Positions 25,193-33,950 of a DNA stretch of 64,000 nucleotides are shown here, one piece after another. A program made the translations under genes and the position numbers. Source of the stretch: an uncultured Planctomycetaceae bacterium (GTDB taxonomy: Bacteria; Planctomycetota; Planctomycetia; Planctomycetales; Planctomycetaceae); the NCBI GenBank assembly GCA_903861195.1, contig CAIOTJ010000200.1, positions 1 through 64,000 on the forward strand, in the 5' to 3' direction. Numbering within the stretch: the stretch's first letter is position 1; each line of letters begins with the position of its first letter. The notes beneath the pieces were generated by a model, which saw only the letters and a program-made list of their open reading frames with translations, ran no database searches and had not been told where the DNA came from.

Positions 25193-27082
25193 TTATCGAA
25201 CGCCCCCCGGAGGTCCACCGCTGGGAGCTCCACCCGGGAAGCCTCCTCCCGGAGCTCCACCGGGAGGACCGCCAGGAAAACCTCCGCCACCAGCGGGCAC
25301 TCCGGCCGGAGGCTGACCGAAACTCTCTTCCCCCTCCTGGGAATTCGAATCGTCAGCGCCATCTCTGTCGAACGGATTTCCCGGACCGAAGGGGTCGGGG
25401 AAACCAGGCGGAATTCCTCCCGGCAGGCCACCCCCGCCTCCCATCCCCTTGATGAGGTCCAGCGGGTTGAATCCCCCTCCCCCGCCGGGCATGCCCCCCT
25501 GGCCCAGCATCTTGGCGAACTCGCTGTTCATGAAGTTTTCGATCGCCGGCTTGATCGAACCAGGAATGCGCAGCGAGGTGGTCAGGACTTGGTTGTTGCG
25601 ATTGGACTTCAGACTCTCCACAACCTGGTCGAGAATTGGCAGAAATTCTCCCAGGCTGAACACCATCGCCATGGGCTGCAACTGCCCCTTCGACTCGGCG
25701 AATTGCTGCTTGAGCTGCTGGAGCCCCACCGCGGACTGGGCTGCGAATTGCTCAGCAGAACTGCCATCGATGCAATTGAAATTCACCGTGAGATCAACAT
25801 CCTGCGTGACATTCATCGACAGGGACATTCCCTTGATCTTGCCCGAAAAGGCATTCGCGGCTCCTGCCGGGGCTTGACCCGCAGCCGCCGCCTGGGCGGC
25901 CGGAGCATTCATCAGCCGCTCGAGACGGGAGGGATCCTTCGGCAAGTAGGCCAACACCAGATGCGGGGTGGTGTCGAGAAAATCGAGATCTTCCCGGCGC
26001 TGGAGATTCTTGCCGGCCTGCAGCAACCGCTGCATCTCGGAGTCGGTTGTCAGAACCAGACGGTTCGGATTGGCGAGATACATCGAAAAACCCTTTTGAG
26101 GGTCCTTCGCGCGATAATAAGTTCGCCGATTGACGCTCGTCCGTTCGAAGCCCGAGTCGCTCGCCAGCGCAGAGTCGGAGAAGGGGATCTTCGATTGCAC
26201 GACGAGGGTCACTTTGTCATTCCCCCCACCAGCCGGTCCCCCGCCGGGCATTCCGCCAGGAGGGCCGCCGGGAGGGCCGCCGGGCATCCCCCCCATCGAC
26301 ATGCCACCGGGCATACCACCCGGAGGGCCACCCATCGGCATACCCCCCCCAGGCATACCACCGGGTGGCCCCCCCATCGGCATTCCGCCGGGCGGGCCAC
26401 CCATCGGCATCCCACCAGGAGCCCCTCCCGGAGAAGGAATGTCCAGCGGACCCCAGTATCCCAACGTGAGAGTTTCCAGATCGGTCACACTCACTCCCGT
26501 GGCCCGTTGCATGTCACCCAGAGCCTTGTCCAACTGGGTCTTGACCGGTGGGAGAGCCAAGACTGACTGCATCAGGGGGCTCTGCCACATCTCCGCCATC
26601 CGCAGACGACCGAACATCTCTGTGTCGGGATGGAGAAAAACGGTATCGACCCGATTGTCGGGCTCGGGACCACTGTCATTCGGTCCCGACAGAAACGACC
26701 AGCCGAGATATCCCAGGCCTCCCACCCCTCCGAGCAGCACCAGCGACAACAGACCGATCAGCGCGGGCTTCTGCCATTGCACAGGCTGCGACTTGCCCTT
26801 CTTGCCGCCAGTCGTCCGACCTCGAGAGGTGCGGCCTGCCGACCGGCTCGCCCGGGGAGCCTCTTCGACTTCTTCTTCCTCACTCGCCTCTGCGTTCTCC
26901 CATGACTCTTCCGGCTCCTCCACACTCAGAAACGAGAGTTCCTCGTCCTCCTCCGGAGGGGGCTTAATCACGAAGGCAAACTGGCATTTCGGACAGGGGA
27001 CCTTTTTTCCAGCCGCAGCCCGCGACTTGATCTTCAGCTTGGCCTTGCACTTTGGACACTGAACCTGAAAGGGCTCGCTCAT
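25193..27082 (-). CDS. Zinc-finger membrane protein with Gly/Pro/Met-rich repeats
   Basis: A 629-residue protein. It begins with an MJ0042-type zinc finger (C9, C12, C30, C33), then a strongly acidic segment, a basic RS/GR stretch, and one membrane helix at about 107-128. The extracytoplasmic part contains a repeat block of about 60 residues (GGMPMGGPPGG units, near 220-285). A structured region with DUF-like beta/alpha character follows, and then a second Gly/Pro-rich tail. It resembles other planctomycete proteins with a cytoplasmic zinc finger and an exported domain, for which no function is known. It follows the anti-sigma-like gene by 161 bases and ends at a strong hairpin. Confidence 0.8.
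   Translation of the reverse strand: MSEPFQVQCPKCKAKLKIKSRAAAGKKVPCPKCQFAFVIKPPPEEDEELSFLSVEEPEESWENAEASEEEEVEEAPRASRSAGRTSRGRTTGGKKGKSQPVQWQKPALIGLLSLVLLGGVGGLGYLGWSFLSGPNDSGPEPDNRVDTVFLHPDTEMFGRLRMAEMWQSPLMQSVLALPPVKTQLDKALGDMQRATGVSVTDLETLTLGYWGPLDIPSPGGAPGGMPMGGPPGGMPMGGPPGGMPGGGMPMGGPPGGMPGGMSMGGMPGGPPGGPPGGMPGGGPAGGGNDKVTLVVQSKIPFSDSALASDSGFERTSVNRRTYYRAKDPQKGFSMYLANPNRLVLTTDSEMQRLLQAGKNLQRREDLDFLDTTPHLVLAYLPKDPSRLERLMNAPAAQAAAAGQAPAGAANAFSGKIKGMSLSMNVTQDVDLTVNFNCIDGSSAEQFAAQSAVGLQQLKQQFAESKGQLQPMAMVFSLGEFLPILDQVVESLKSNRNNQVLTTSLRIPGSIKPAIENFMNSEFAKMLGQGGMPGGGGGFNPLDLIKGMGGGGGLPGGIPPGFPDPFGPGNPFDRDGADDSNSQEGEESFGQPPAGVPAGGGGFPGGPPGGAPGGGFPGGAPSGGPPGGVR
25196..25320. repeat. Gly/Pro-rich codon repeat at the 3' end of the zinc-finger gene
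   Basis: Imperfect short repeats (GGAGG/TCCACC-type units) encode PGG-type motifs at the C-terminus. They resemble the larger internal repeat and probably arose by similar slippage. Confidence 0.6.
26223..26440. repeat. Imperfect tandem repeat encoding GGMPMGGPPGG
   Basis: Units of about 33 bases and shorter 9-15 base sub-units, in frame on the minus strand, encode Gly, Pro and Met-rich repeats just outside the membrane helix region. The copies differ mostly at third positions, which suggests selection on the peptide as well as slippage. Confidence 0.85.
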
Positions 27083-27243
27083 CCCGGATCTCGATTCGGG
27101 GCACTGGCTTCCATGGGGGACCGGTCACCGGTGGATGAACGGCACAAGCTCGAATTCTAGAGTTGCCCAGGTCTCGACTCCACTCCAAACGGCTGGAGGG
27201 GGTCGACACGCCCGGGGCGGGATTCAGCCGTCGACACATGGAT

Positions 27244-27660
27244 TCATTGGCCCGTGCGGATGCGCCCCACCGACGATTCGAAGAACTTTTGCCGACGTGA
27301 TTGAGTCCCGGGACTGTCGGAACTTGACGAACGCAGGTCGTCAAGATTGGCCCGGCAGACCCGGCAACCGACCGTGTCGAGATGGAAATGGATGTACTGC
27401 CCGAGATCCTCCTCGAGCCCTCCCAGCAGGTAGCTCCCCAGTTCTTGTCGACTGGGGCAACTCAGTCGGTTGCCGCGCCAAAGATCTCCGGCGGAATGAC
27501 GCCCCGTCTCCCGGTGATTCACAAGTAGCGTTACCCGCCGCCGAAATCCATCATCTGATCTCAGCCGCTCTTCGATGCGAGCCATCGCCTCGGCCGCCAA
27601 CCCCTCCTCGAGATAGGCGGTCAGTTCGGCATCTGTGTACTCCGTGGAATCTGCGGTCAT
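27244..27660 (-). CDS. Anti-sigma-factor-like zinc-binding protein
   Basis: A 138-residue protein. An N-terminal helical part (residues 8-60) is followed by a putative zinc site: C68, H91/H93, C99 and C102 (HFHLDTVGCRVC). This is like the zinc anti-sigma (zf-HC2) module, although H to C spacing is longer than usual. No membrane helix is present, so it would be a cytosolic form. No ECF sigma gene lies next to it. It sits 77 bases after PNP and 161 before the zinc-finger membrane gene on the same strand. GGGGAGA lies upstream of the ATG at 27660. Anti-sigma activity is an inference from the motif only. Confidence 0.7.
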   Translation of the reverse strand: MTADSTEYTDAELTAYLEEGLAAEAMARIEERLRSDDGFRRRVTLLVNHRETGRHSAGDLWRGNRLSCPSRQELGSYLLGGLEEDLGQYIHFHLDTVGCRVCRANLDDLRSSSSDSPGTQSRRQKFFESSVGRIRTGQ

Positions 27661-27737
27661 CCTCAGTTTCTCCCCGGTTTCAGCATTCGAACCTCAACTT
27701 ATCTCCCTGGCACCAGCTCGTGGCAGATCATGGCCGT

Positions 27738-28568
27738 TCAACTGAGCGTCCAGCGTTCCAGCACCCGGGGAATCAACCGCGAAAGTCGTTCGCCTCCCTC
27801 GGCCGCCACGGCCAGAATCTTCTTGATGTCGACCGGCTCGAGCGCATCGGGCAGGCACAGGTCGGTCACGATCGAGAATCCCACCACCTTCAGGCCGGCA
27901 TGTGCCGCCACAATCACTTCCGGCACCGTCGACATCGAAACCACATCCGCACCGAACGCCCGCAGCATGCGATACTCGGCGCGGGTCTCCAGATTGGGAC
28001 CCGCGACCGCAACCAGCACACCTGTATGCGCGGGAATGCCAAGTTCGAGGGCGGATTTCTTAGCCAAGTCGATCAGCCCGCGATCATACGGCTGGGCCAT
28101 GTCAGGGAAGCGGGGCCCCAGCCGATCGTCGTTGCGACCCCGCAATGGATTGTCGGAGATGAGGTTGATGTGATCTTCCAGAATCACCACGTCGGCCAGC
28201 CGATACTGGTGGTTCATGCCCCCCGCGGCATTGGTGATGACCAGCAGTTCCACCCCCAGGGCCTTCATGACCCGCACAGGAAAGGTCACCTCGGGCAGCG
28301 AATACCCCTCGTAGTAGTGAAACCGCCCCTCCATCGCCATCACAGGGACACCCTTGAGGCGACCGCAGACCAACTGCCCCGTGTGCGACTCCACCGTCGA
28401 CTCGGGAAAATGTGGGATTTCTCCATAGGGAATGACGGTGGCCCCCTCCACTTGGGCCGCCAAGCCTCCCAACCCCGTCCCCAAGATGATTCCCACGCGG
28501 GGGGCGACATGGAAGCGTGAGCGGATCGCCCCACACGCCGCCTCAACCTGGACAAACACATCCTTCAT
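27738..28568 (-). CDS. Purine nucleoside phosphorylase (trimeric type II)
   Basis: About 276 residues. Phosphorolyses purine nucleosides to base and ribose-1-phosphate. Family blocks: [12 protein letters not shown] (phosphate loop), [51 protein letters not shown] (base-binding Glu) and the SMSTVPE loop. The residue usually Asn in inosine/guanosine-specific enzymes is Asp here ([11 protein letters not shown]), a change that relaxes specificity toward 6-aminopurines in related enzymes. Starts at 28568 (ATG) or 28583 (ATG) are both acceptable; a longer frame to 28700 has no family similarity. It leads a minus-strand group with the anti-sigma-like gene. Confidence 0.93.
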   Translation of the reverse strand: MKDVFVQVEAACGAIRSRFHVAPRVGIILGTGLGGLAAQVEGATVIPYGEIPHFPESTVESHTGQLVCGRLKGVPVMAMEGRFHYYEGYSLPEVTFPVRVMKALGVELLVITNAAGGMNHQYRLADVVILEDHINLISDNPLRGRNDDRLGPRFPDMAQPYDRGLIDLAKKSALELGIPAHTGVLVAVAGPNLETRAEYRMLRAFGADVVSMSTVPEVIVAAHAGLKVVGFSIVTDLCLPDALEPVDIKKILAVAAEGGERLSRLIPRVLERWTLS

Positions 28569-28805
28569 GATTCCGACCTGCATGAACCGGCGACAGACCC
28601 TCGACACTTCCGCCCGGGGTGCTACTCTCAGCGAAGAATCCCCCTCGGAGTGGACTGGCAGGATAACACCACGGTTTCCAGAAACCCAACCCTCTTCCAA
28701 AAGTCCCGGCAGAAAACCCTATTTGGGGTAGCGGCCAGTCCCGAGGTCTTCGAAGGTTGGGAAGGCAAGGGATGAGGGGTTTGCCCGCTGACAGTCGCCC
28801 CTTAC

Positions 28806-29181
28806 ACCGCCATTCACGCGATCGTCGATCGAGAAGCGACTCGTAGCGGCTCCAGACCTCTTGTCTGATTGCTCTCACCTTTGTCCCCAGCTCAAAGTGG
28901 TATTGACACCAATTCTTTCCAAAGTTTGGATCGGCCAGGATCTCTGGCAAAGGCACGATCCCCAAATCCTCTCCTTCCGCATTCACGTAACTTGATTCTC
29001 CAGTCGCTGGGTTTTCCTCAACGCCTGCGATTCCCAACTCTTTCTGAAGAGCCCACAAATGCTCGGCCTGCAACAGGTTGACGACGCTCACAACACGCTG
29101 ACGATGCTCTTGAGCCTCTTTTTGACCAAATATCTTTCGCTTCGTGGCCTGTTCCCTGAGTTTGGGTGGCCTTATGGAGGA
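28806..29181 (-). pseudogene. Decayed coding fragment of unknown family
   Basis: A protein-like stretch is open from a stop at 29182-29184. It reads through GQKEAQEHRQRVVSVVNLLQ and AEHLWALQKELGIAGVEENP to YHFELGTKVRAIRQEVWSRY. It lacks an ATG; the first usable codon is GTG at 29091. Beyond about 28806 the frame stays open to 28543 but becomes Pro/Arg/Trp-rich and overlaps the PNP start, as expected for non-coding sequence. The local base composition is less GC-rich than its neighbours. The best reading is a gene remnant that lost both ends, possibly acquired. No family recognised, and a short intact gene starting at GTG 29091 cannot be excluded. Confidence 0.45.
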
Positions 29182-29209
29182 CTAACACCACCGGACGCGC
29201 GATCGTGAC

Positions 29210-29392
29210 CTATGACCCGAGTCTGGGAAACTCCATGGGAATTGGCTCCAATCGCTCGTTCAGAGCGGGGGGGTTCACCACCTGATCCACCTGCTGCGGC
29301 TCGCCACGGAGTTGCCAGCCAGCCAGAAAACTTAGGCCAAGAGCAAGCGGCAGGATCAACAACGAGAACAAGTTCGCAGCACGAATTGGCAT
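29210..29392 (-). CDS. Small single-pass membrane or secreted peptide
   Basis: A 60-residue protein. Residues 8-28 are strongly hydrophobic (LFSLLILPLALGLSFLAGW), followed by a hydrophilic tail ending in PRLGS. The ATG at 29392 has an excellent Shine-Dalgarno (GAGGAGGT, about 6 bases upstream), and a TATACT hexamer lies some 80 bases further upstream. These signals make translation very likely despite the small size. It could be a membrane-anchored small protein or, if cleaved, an exported peptide. No family recognised. It is divergent from argG. Confidence 0.75.
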   Translation of the reverse strand: MPIRAANLFSLLILPLALGLSFLAGWQLRGEPQQVDQVVNPPALNERLEPIPMEFPRLGS

Positions 29393-29398
29393 GATTGA

Positions 29399-29406
29399 CC
29401 TCCTCG
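29399..29406 (-). promoter_or_regulatory. Strong Shine-Dalgarno of the 60-aa gene
   Basis: GAGGAGGT on the minus strand, about 6 bases before the ATG at 29392. It is the main evidence that this short gene is real. Confidence 0.75.
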
Positions 29407-29470
29407 GCTTAGAACTCGCTTCTCAAAGCAGCGCCGGCGCCAACCTTTTTCGGCGACAACTTCTTTGCAG

Positions 29471-29476
29471 AGTATA
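29471..29476 (-). promoter_or_regulatory. Candidate -10 element (TATACT)
   Basis: Near-consensus TATACT on the minus strand, about 80 bases upstream of the 60-aa gene in otherwise GC-rich DNA. No convincing -35 hexamer was found at the expected distance. Confidence 0.35.
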
Positions 29477-29840
29477 ACGGTTTTCAGAAACCCACCCCTC
29501 CACACCGCCGGGCGGCGGCCGATCATATCGCGGGAATTCAACCACCCAGTCCGAAATCATCCGCGTTTCAACTGTGTCCCAGGCTTTGAGACCCTGGCAT
29601 TGTCGCCAGGGCCTTGTGGTCGGGTTCCGTCGCCACCTGCGTTGGGGCCAATACGGTCGCGCAGCGTCGCGCTGCGCCTGCGCCAGGCGGCACTCCCCGG
29701 CGGAACGCGATCGCCCCGCATCGGATCATGCCGATCGCTGTGGGAACCCGTTTGGATTTTGGCGGGTTGTCAGCGATAATCCGGGGTTCCCGGGGGCGAC
29801 CGAGTTGCGTTTCCCCCCTCTCTCACCAGGAACTCTGATT

Positions 29841-31061
29841 GTGGCACGCGAACAACTCGTACTGGCTTACAGCGGCGGCTTGGATACCTCCGTGATCTTG
29901 GGATGGCTGATGGATGAAGGTTACGACGTCCATGCGGTCTATGTGGACTTGGGTCAGCCCTGTGAGGATCGCGAGGCGATTCTCGAAAAGGCCCGCAAGA
30001 TCGGTGCGAAGTCGTCCCAGATTGCCGACGCCCGGCTGGAACTGTGTCGCGACTTCGCCTTTCCGGTCATGCAATGGCAGGCCAAGTACGAGGGATTGTA
30101 CCTGCTGGGGACGTCGATCGCCCGCCCCCTGATCTCGAAGGTCTGCCTGCAGGTCGCACGGGACCTCGGAGCCACCGTCTATGCCCACGGGGCGACCGGG
30201 AAGGGAAATGACCAATGCCGGTTCCAACTGGCTGCCGAGGCGCTCAATCCCTCCGTCCGCATTCTGGCCCCCTGGCGTCTCGAACGATTCCGCAAGATGT
30301 TTCCGGGGCGGACCGAGATGATCGCCTATTGCGATCAGCGCCAGATCCCCGTGAAGGCCTCCGTCAGCAAGCCGTACAGCTCGGACGAAAACTGCCTGCA
30401 CATCAGCTATGAGGCCGGCAAGCTCGAAGACCCGATGGTCAACGGTGTCGACACCGTCGAATTCGGCATGACGGTCTCTCCCCAGGCCGCCCCCGACAAG
30501 GTCGAGCAGGTCCGCATCGGTTTCGAAGCGGGAATTCCCGTCCGCTTGAATGGGAAGCCCATGAACGCCCTGGAGATGGTGACCGAGCTCAATCACCTGG
30601 CGGGACGGAACGGCATTGGCCAGATCGACATGATTGAAAACCGGTTCGTGGGAATGAAAAGCCGCGGTGTCTACGAGGCACCCGGCATGACCACGCTGTA
30701 CTTTGCCCACCGGGTGCTGGAGCAACTGACCCTCGACCGGGATCTGGTGCACCTGCGTGACCGCCTGGCGCCCGAAGTCGCGGAAATGGTCTATTACGGC
30801 TTCTGGTACTGCGCCAAGATGGACGCGCTGCTCGCCTTCATCCGCGAGAGCCAGAAACCGGTGAACGGCGAAGTGACCCTCGGGCTCTACAAGGGGAACC
30901 TCATCGTGCAGGGTCGCCAGAGCCCCAACAGTCTGTACGACGAGGCCATTGCCACGATGGAGGCGGGAGGCTCGTACAACCAGACCGATGCCGAAGGGTT
31001 CCTGCGCATCATGGGACTTCCCGGACGTGTGCAGGGGCGGGTGACCCCCCGCAACTACTGA
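29841..31061 (+). CDS. argG: Argininosuccinate synthase
   Basis: About 406 residues, normal for ArgG. It condenses citrulline and aspartate with ATP in arginine synthesis. The N-terminal PP-loop AYSGGLDTSVILGW follows almost directly on the GTG start at 29841. The other blocks are HGATGKGNDQCRF, SSDENCLHISYEAG, NRFVGMKSRGVYE and TLYFAHR, all typical. A longer frame to 29574 has no family similarity, so the GTG with AGGA upstream is taken. Arginine is a building block of cyanophycin, whose synthetases lie 11 kb away; no direct link is shown. A clear terminator hairpin follows at 31081. Confidence 0.97.
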   Translation: MAREQLVLAYSGGLDTSVILGWLMDEGYDVHAVYVDLGQPCEDREAILEKARKIGAKSSQIADARLELCRDFAFPVMQWQAKYEGLYLLGTSIARPLISKVCLQVARDLGATVYAHGATGKGNDQCRFQLAAEALNPSVRILAPWRLERFRKMFPGRTEMIAYCDQRQIPVKASVSKPYSSDENCLHISYEAGKLEDPMVNGVDTVEFGMTVSPQAAPDKVEQVRIGFEAGIPVRLNGKPMNALEMVTELNHLAGRNGIGQIDMIENRFVGMKSRGVYEAPGMTTLYFAHRVLEQLTLDRDLVHLRDRLAPEVAEMVYYGFWYCAKMDALLAFIRESQKPVNGEVTLGLYKGNLIVQGRQSPNSLYDEAIATMEAGGSYNQTDAEGFLRIMGLPGRVQGRVTPRNY

Positions 31062-31080
31062 GATCCTCTCCCGTGACCCC

Positions 31081-31118
31081 ATGGCCCGACCTCCGCCCCG
31101 CCCGGGCGGTCGGGCCAT
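31081..31118 (+). terminator. GC-rich nested hairpin after argG
   Basis: ATGGCCCGA (31081-31089) pairs with TCGGGCCAT (31110-31118). An inner CCGCCC/GGGCGG stem lies inside with a 5-base loop. A pyrimidine-rich stretch (TCTCTTCTT) follows. It separates argG from the phosphatase gene. Confidence 0.7.
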
Positions 31119-31148
31119 CAGTCTCTTCTTGAACATTGTTTCGTTTCC

Positions 31149-31862
31149 ATGCCTCCCCGGACACTTGCGATCGGTGACATCCACGGCTGCGACTTTTCCC
31201 TGCTGCGGTTGCTGGAACATGTCGGCCCCCAGGCCGACGACACGGTGATCGTGCTGGGGGACATCGTCGACCGGGGGGCCGGCACCAAGGAGGTGGTGAC
31301 AGCCCTGCTGGAGCTGGCCGAGCGGTGCCAACTGGTGTTCATCCGGGGCAATCACGAAGAGATGCTGCTCAACGCGGTTGAGAATCGCGCCACCCGGGAA
31401 GCCTGGCTGCATTATGGGGGAACTCAGACCCTCTTCTCGTACGGCGGTGCCCTGGATCTCATCCCGCAAAATCATTGGGACTTTCTCCGCTCGTCGATCG
31501 ATCTGCACGAGACGGCGACGCACATCTTCACACACGCCAATCTCGAGGCGGGGGTGCCCCTGGCGGAGCAGTCGACGGAATGGCTCCGCTGGACCCATCT
31601 CGACGGCGAGGAACAGCCCTGGCCCACCGGTCAGACCGTGGTGGTGGGTCACACCCCTCAGCGCAGTGGCGTTCCGCTCGTCCGTCCAGGATGGATCGGT
31701 CTCGACACCTTCGCGTGGGGGGGACAGTGGTTGACTCTGCTCGACGTCGACTCCGGACGCCTCTTCCAGGCGAATGAACGACGGCAAATCCGCGAGTCGC
31801 ACCTCTCGGATCACCCTCCCCCACCCGAGCCCCCCTCCACCGCCGAACGTGCCACCACCTGA
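31149..31862 (+). CDS. PPP-family metallophosphatase (serine/threonine phosphatase or ApaH-like)
   Basis: A 237-residue protein. The complete PPP catalytic motifs are visible: GDIHG (residue 9 region), GDIVDRG (about 38-44) and GNHEEM (about 67). The late His residues are HANLEAG and VVGHTPQ. These coordinate two metal ions and hydrolyse phosphoester bonds. Length and motif order fit bacterial PrpA/PrpE-type protein phosphatases and ApaH-related enzymes; the true substrate cannot be assigned. The C-terminal 25 residues are Pro-rich and probably disordered. It follows argG after a terminator hairpin and precedes the symporter by 93 bases. Confidence 0.9.
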   Translation: MPPRTLAIGDIHGCDFSLLRLLEHVGPQADDTVIVLGDIVDRGAGTKEVVTALLELAERCQLVFIRGNHEEMLLNAVENRATREAWLHYGGTQTLFSYGGALDLIPQNHWDFLRSSIDLHETATHIFTHANLEAGVPLAEQSTEWLRWTHLDGEEQPWPTGQTVVVGHTPQRSGVPLVRPGWIGLDTFAWGGQWLTLLDVDSGRLFQANERRQIRESHLSDHPPPPEPPSTAERATT

Positions 31863-31955
31863 GTCCGGACCACCGGCCTCCGGGATCCCCAAGTTTCGGA
31901 CCACGAATGATCCGTTGGTCCAGCAGTGCAGACACTCCCCGCTTCCCGGTGCACC

Positions 31956-33785
31956 ATGGCCCCTTTTGGTCTCGCTTGGATCGATCTCTTCGTGATCGGC
32001 GGCTACTTTCTCGTGGTGATGCTCGTCGGCTTCTGGGCCTCGCGGAAAGTGCATGACGAAGAGGACTTCTTCCTCGGCGGACGGCGGTTTGGCTCTGGCC
32101 TGCTGCTGATGCACTGGCTCTGCACCGGCACGCACAGCGACATGGCGGTGCAGACCGCCGGTGCCTGCGCACGGGTTGGCCTCGGGGGCATCTGGTACCA
32201 GTGGATGTACCTTTTCTCGACCCCCTTCTATTGGCTGATCGCCCCGTTGATCCGCCGCCTGCGCGTCGTCTCCACGGGGGACGTCTACCGGATCCGATAT
32301 GGACTGTCGCTGGAGTTGTTCGCTTCGGGGGTGGCGCTCGTGTACCTCGTGTTGGGCATCGCCCTGCTGCTCCGGGGGGCCGGCGAATTGATCGCCGGTG
32401 TGACGGGGGGAGCCCTGGTCACCGACACTGCCGTGGTGGGGTTGGCGATTCTGTTTTCGACCTACGTCATGACCGGGGGGCTCATGGCGGCCGCCTACAC
32501 CGATTTCCTGCAGGGGGTGATGCTCATCCTGCTATCGGTGCTGCTGGTCCCGGCGGGGCTGCAGGCCTTGGGGGGTGCCGCCGCGTTGGGCACCCAGGGA
32601 GCCGAGCGGTTGGCGGTCACGGCCCCCGCCGGTGCTCGGGAGGGAGACCCCTGGTTTGTGCTATCGCTCTCGGTCCTGGGTCTGGTTGGCATTGTCGCCC
32701 AACCACATGTCATCACGGCGAATGGATCGGGGAAGACCGAGAACGAATCGCGCATCGGCATGTGCTATGGGAACCTGGTCAAGCGACTGTTGACCATCGC
32801 ATGGGCCGTCACGGGGCTCATCGCTTTTCAACTGTTCCCCGAGGTTCTGGCCAACCTCGATCCCTCCAGTGCCGAGGCGCGGGTCGCGGGAGACAAGCTC
32901 TACGGGCTCGCCATTCGCCAACTGCTGGGCGAGGGGTGGCGCGGCTTGATGATCGCCTGCATCATCGCCGGTGTCACCAGTGGCGAAGCGTTGATGGTGG
33001 TGGGCTCGGCGCTCTTCACCCGAAATTTCTTCCAGCATCTCGCTCCGCACGCCTCCGCCGAACGTCGACTGCTGGTGGGGCGCATCGCCGCTGCGGGAAT
33101 TCTGGTGTGCGGCATTCTCACGGCACTCCGGGCCCCCCACGTCACCGCCCTGTACCTGTTTTCGGTCAAACTGATTGCCTTGCTGGGACCGATTTTTTGG
33201 ATGGGGGTCCTGTGGAGGCGAGCCACCCCGGTGGGGGCGTGGGCCAGCCTCGCCGCTGGACTTCTCCTGTGGGCCGCGACCGCCACTCCTGCGGACAGAC
33301 TGGCCTCTCTCCCGGGAGTCGGATCGATCGCTCTTGTCTATGCGCAATGGAAAGAGCCCATTCAGGTTCTGGTGCAACTCGTGGTCCAGTTCGGAATGCT
33401 AATGCTGGTCAGTCTGGCGTCCCGCCCCCCCGAGCGCAGTCGGCTGGATCCCTTTTTCGCGCGGCTGCTGACTCCCGTTGGGAAGGAGGCCGAAGTGGCC
33501 CTGGCATCGCCCCCATCCCGACATGCCGAAGAAGCCGCACTGGGACTGCAACTGCCAGGGCTCGATTTTCGTCGCGCGGCAACATGGGGCTACGAGTGGC
33601 CCCGCCGATTCGGTTTCGAGATTCCCCGCTTTGGTAAGTCCGAATGGGGCGGATTCCTGCTGGCCTGGGGGATGGTGGCCGGGCTGCTGCTGTTCTTGAT
33701 CGCGCTCAGCCGGGGGCTTCAGGGAGGCCTGGCCTTCCAGCCCGGCCAGGGACTGCTCTCGCTGGTGCCGGCGAGATTTCCATGA
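31956..33785 (+). CDS. Sodium:solute symporter family protein
   Basis: An inner-membrane transporter of about 609 residues with about 14 hydrophobic helices, in the SSS (LeuT-fold) family. Early signatures are DLFVIGGYFLVVMLVGFWAS and the DFFLGGRRF motif after helix 1, followed by the Na+-site regions GTHSDMAVQTAGA and TSGEALMVVGS. The last part, after residue 490, is a hydrophilic domain ending in one or two further helices. The driving ion is presumably Na+. Possible substrates are sugars, organic acids or osmolytes. The ATG at 31956 gives the family-like start; an in-frame GTG at 31926 would add 10 residues. Confidence 0.88.
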   Translation: MAPFGLAWIDLFVIGGYFLVVMLVGFWASRKVHDEEDFFLGGRRFGSGLLLMHWLCTGTHSDMAVQTAGACARVGLGGIWYQWMYLFSTPFYWLIAPLIRRLRVVSTGDVYRIRYGLSLELFASGVALVYLVLGIALLLRGAGELIAGVTGGALVTDTAVVGLAILFSTYVMTGGLMAAAYTDFLQGVMLILLSVLLVPAGLQALGGAAALGTQGAERLAVTAPAGAREGDPWFVLSLSVLGLVGIVAQPHVITANGSGKTENESRIGMCYGNLVKRLLTIAWAVTGLIAFQLFPEVLANLDPSSAEARVAGDKLYGLAIRQLLGEGWRGLMIACIIAGVTSGEALMVVGSALFTRNFFQHLAPHASAERRLLVGRIAAAGILVCGILTALRAPHVTALYLFSVKLIALLGPIFWMGVLWRRATPVGAWASLAAGLLLWAATATPADRLASLPGVGSIALVYAQWKEPIQVLVQLVVQFGMLMLVSLASRPPERSRLDPFFARLLTPVGKEAEVALASPPSRHAEEAALGLQLPGLDFRRAATWGYEWPRRFGFEIPRFGKSEWGGFLLAWGMVAGLLLFLIALSRGLQGGLAFQPGQGLLSLVPARFP

Positions 33786-33950
33786 TCAGTCCTGTGACCA
33801 GCGCCCCTTTGGCTCGGCCTCGGAAGACGGCGAGATGGTTCCGCCTGGCATGGGAATGGACGTCCATCCGCGAATCTGGCACAATCGAAAAAGATCGACT
33901 CTCGAACCTTGTGATCAGTTCCACTGGACCGTGTGCCAAGGGAGTGAACC

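Larger units (their letters stand above)
29393..29840. other. Divergent intergenic region between the small membrane peptide and argG
   Basis: About 450 bases. It holds the minus-strand ribosome site and the candidate -10 of the small gene. It also has a GC hairpin (GCGCAGCG 29659-29666 with CGCTGCGC 29670-29677). No additional gene is supported. Confidence 0.5.

Noticed and set aside
29659-29677. 8-base-pair GC hairpin as an argG attenuator or terminator
   Set aside because: No U-run, no leader peptide and no arginine codon run; left as a mention in the intergenic entry.
29823-32135. A long minus-strand frame across argG and the phosphatase
   Set aside because: Antisense shadow of two recognised plus-strand genes; no domain.
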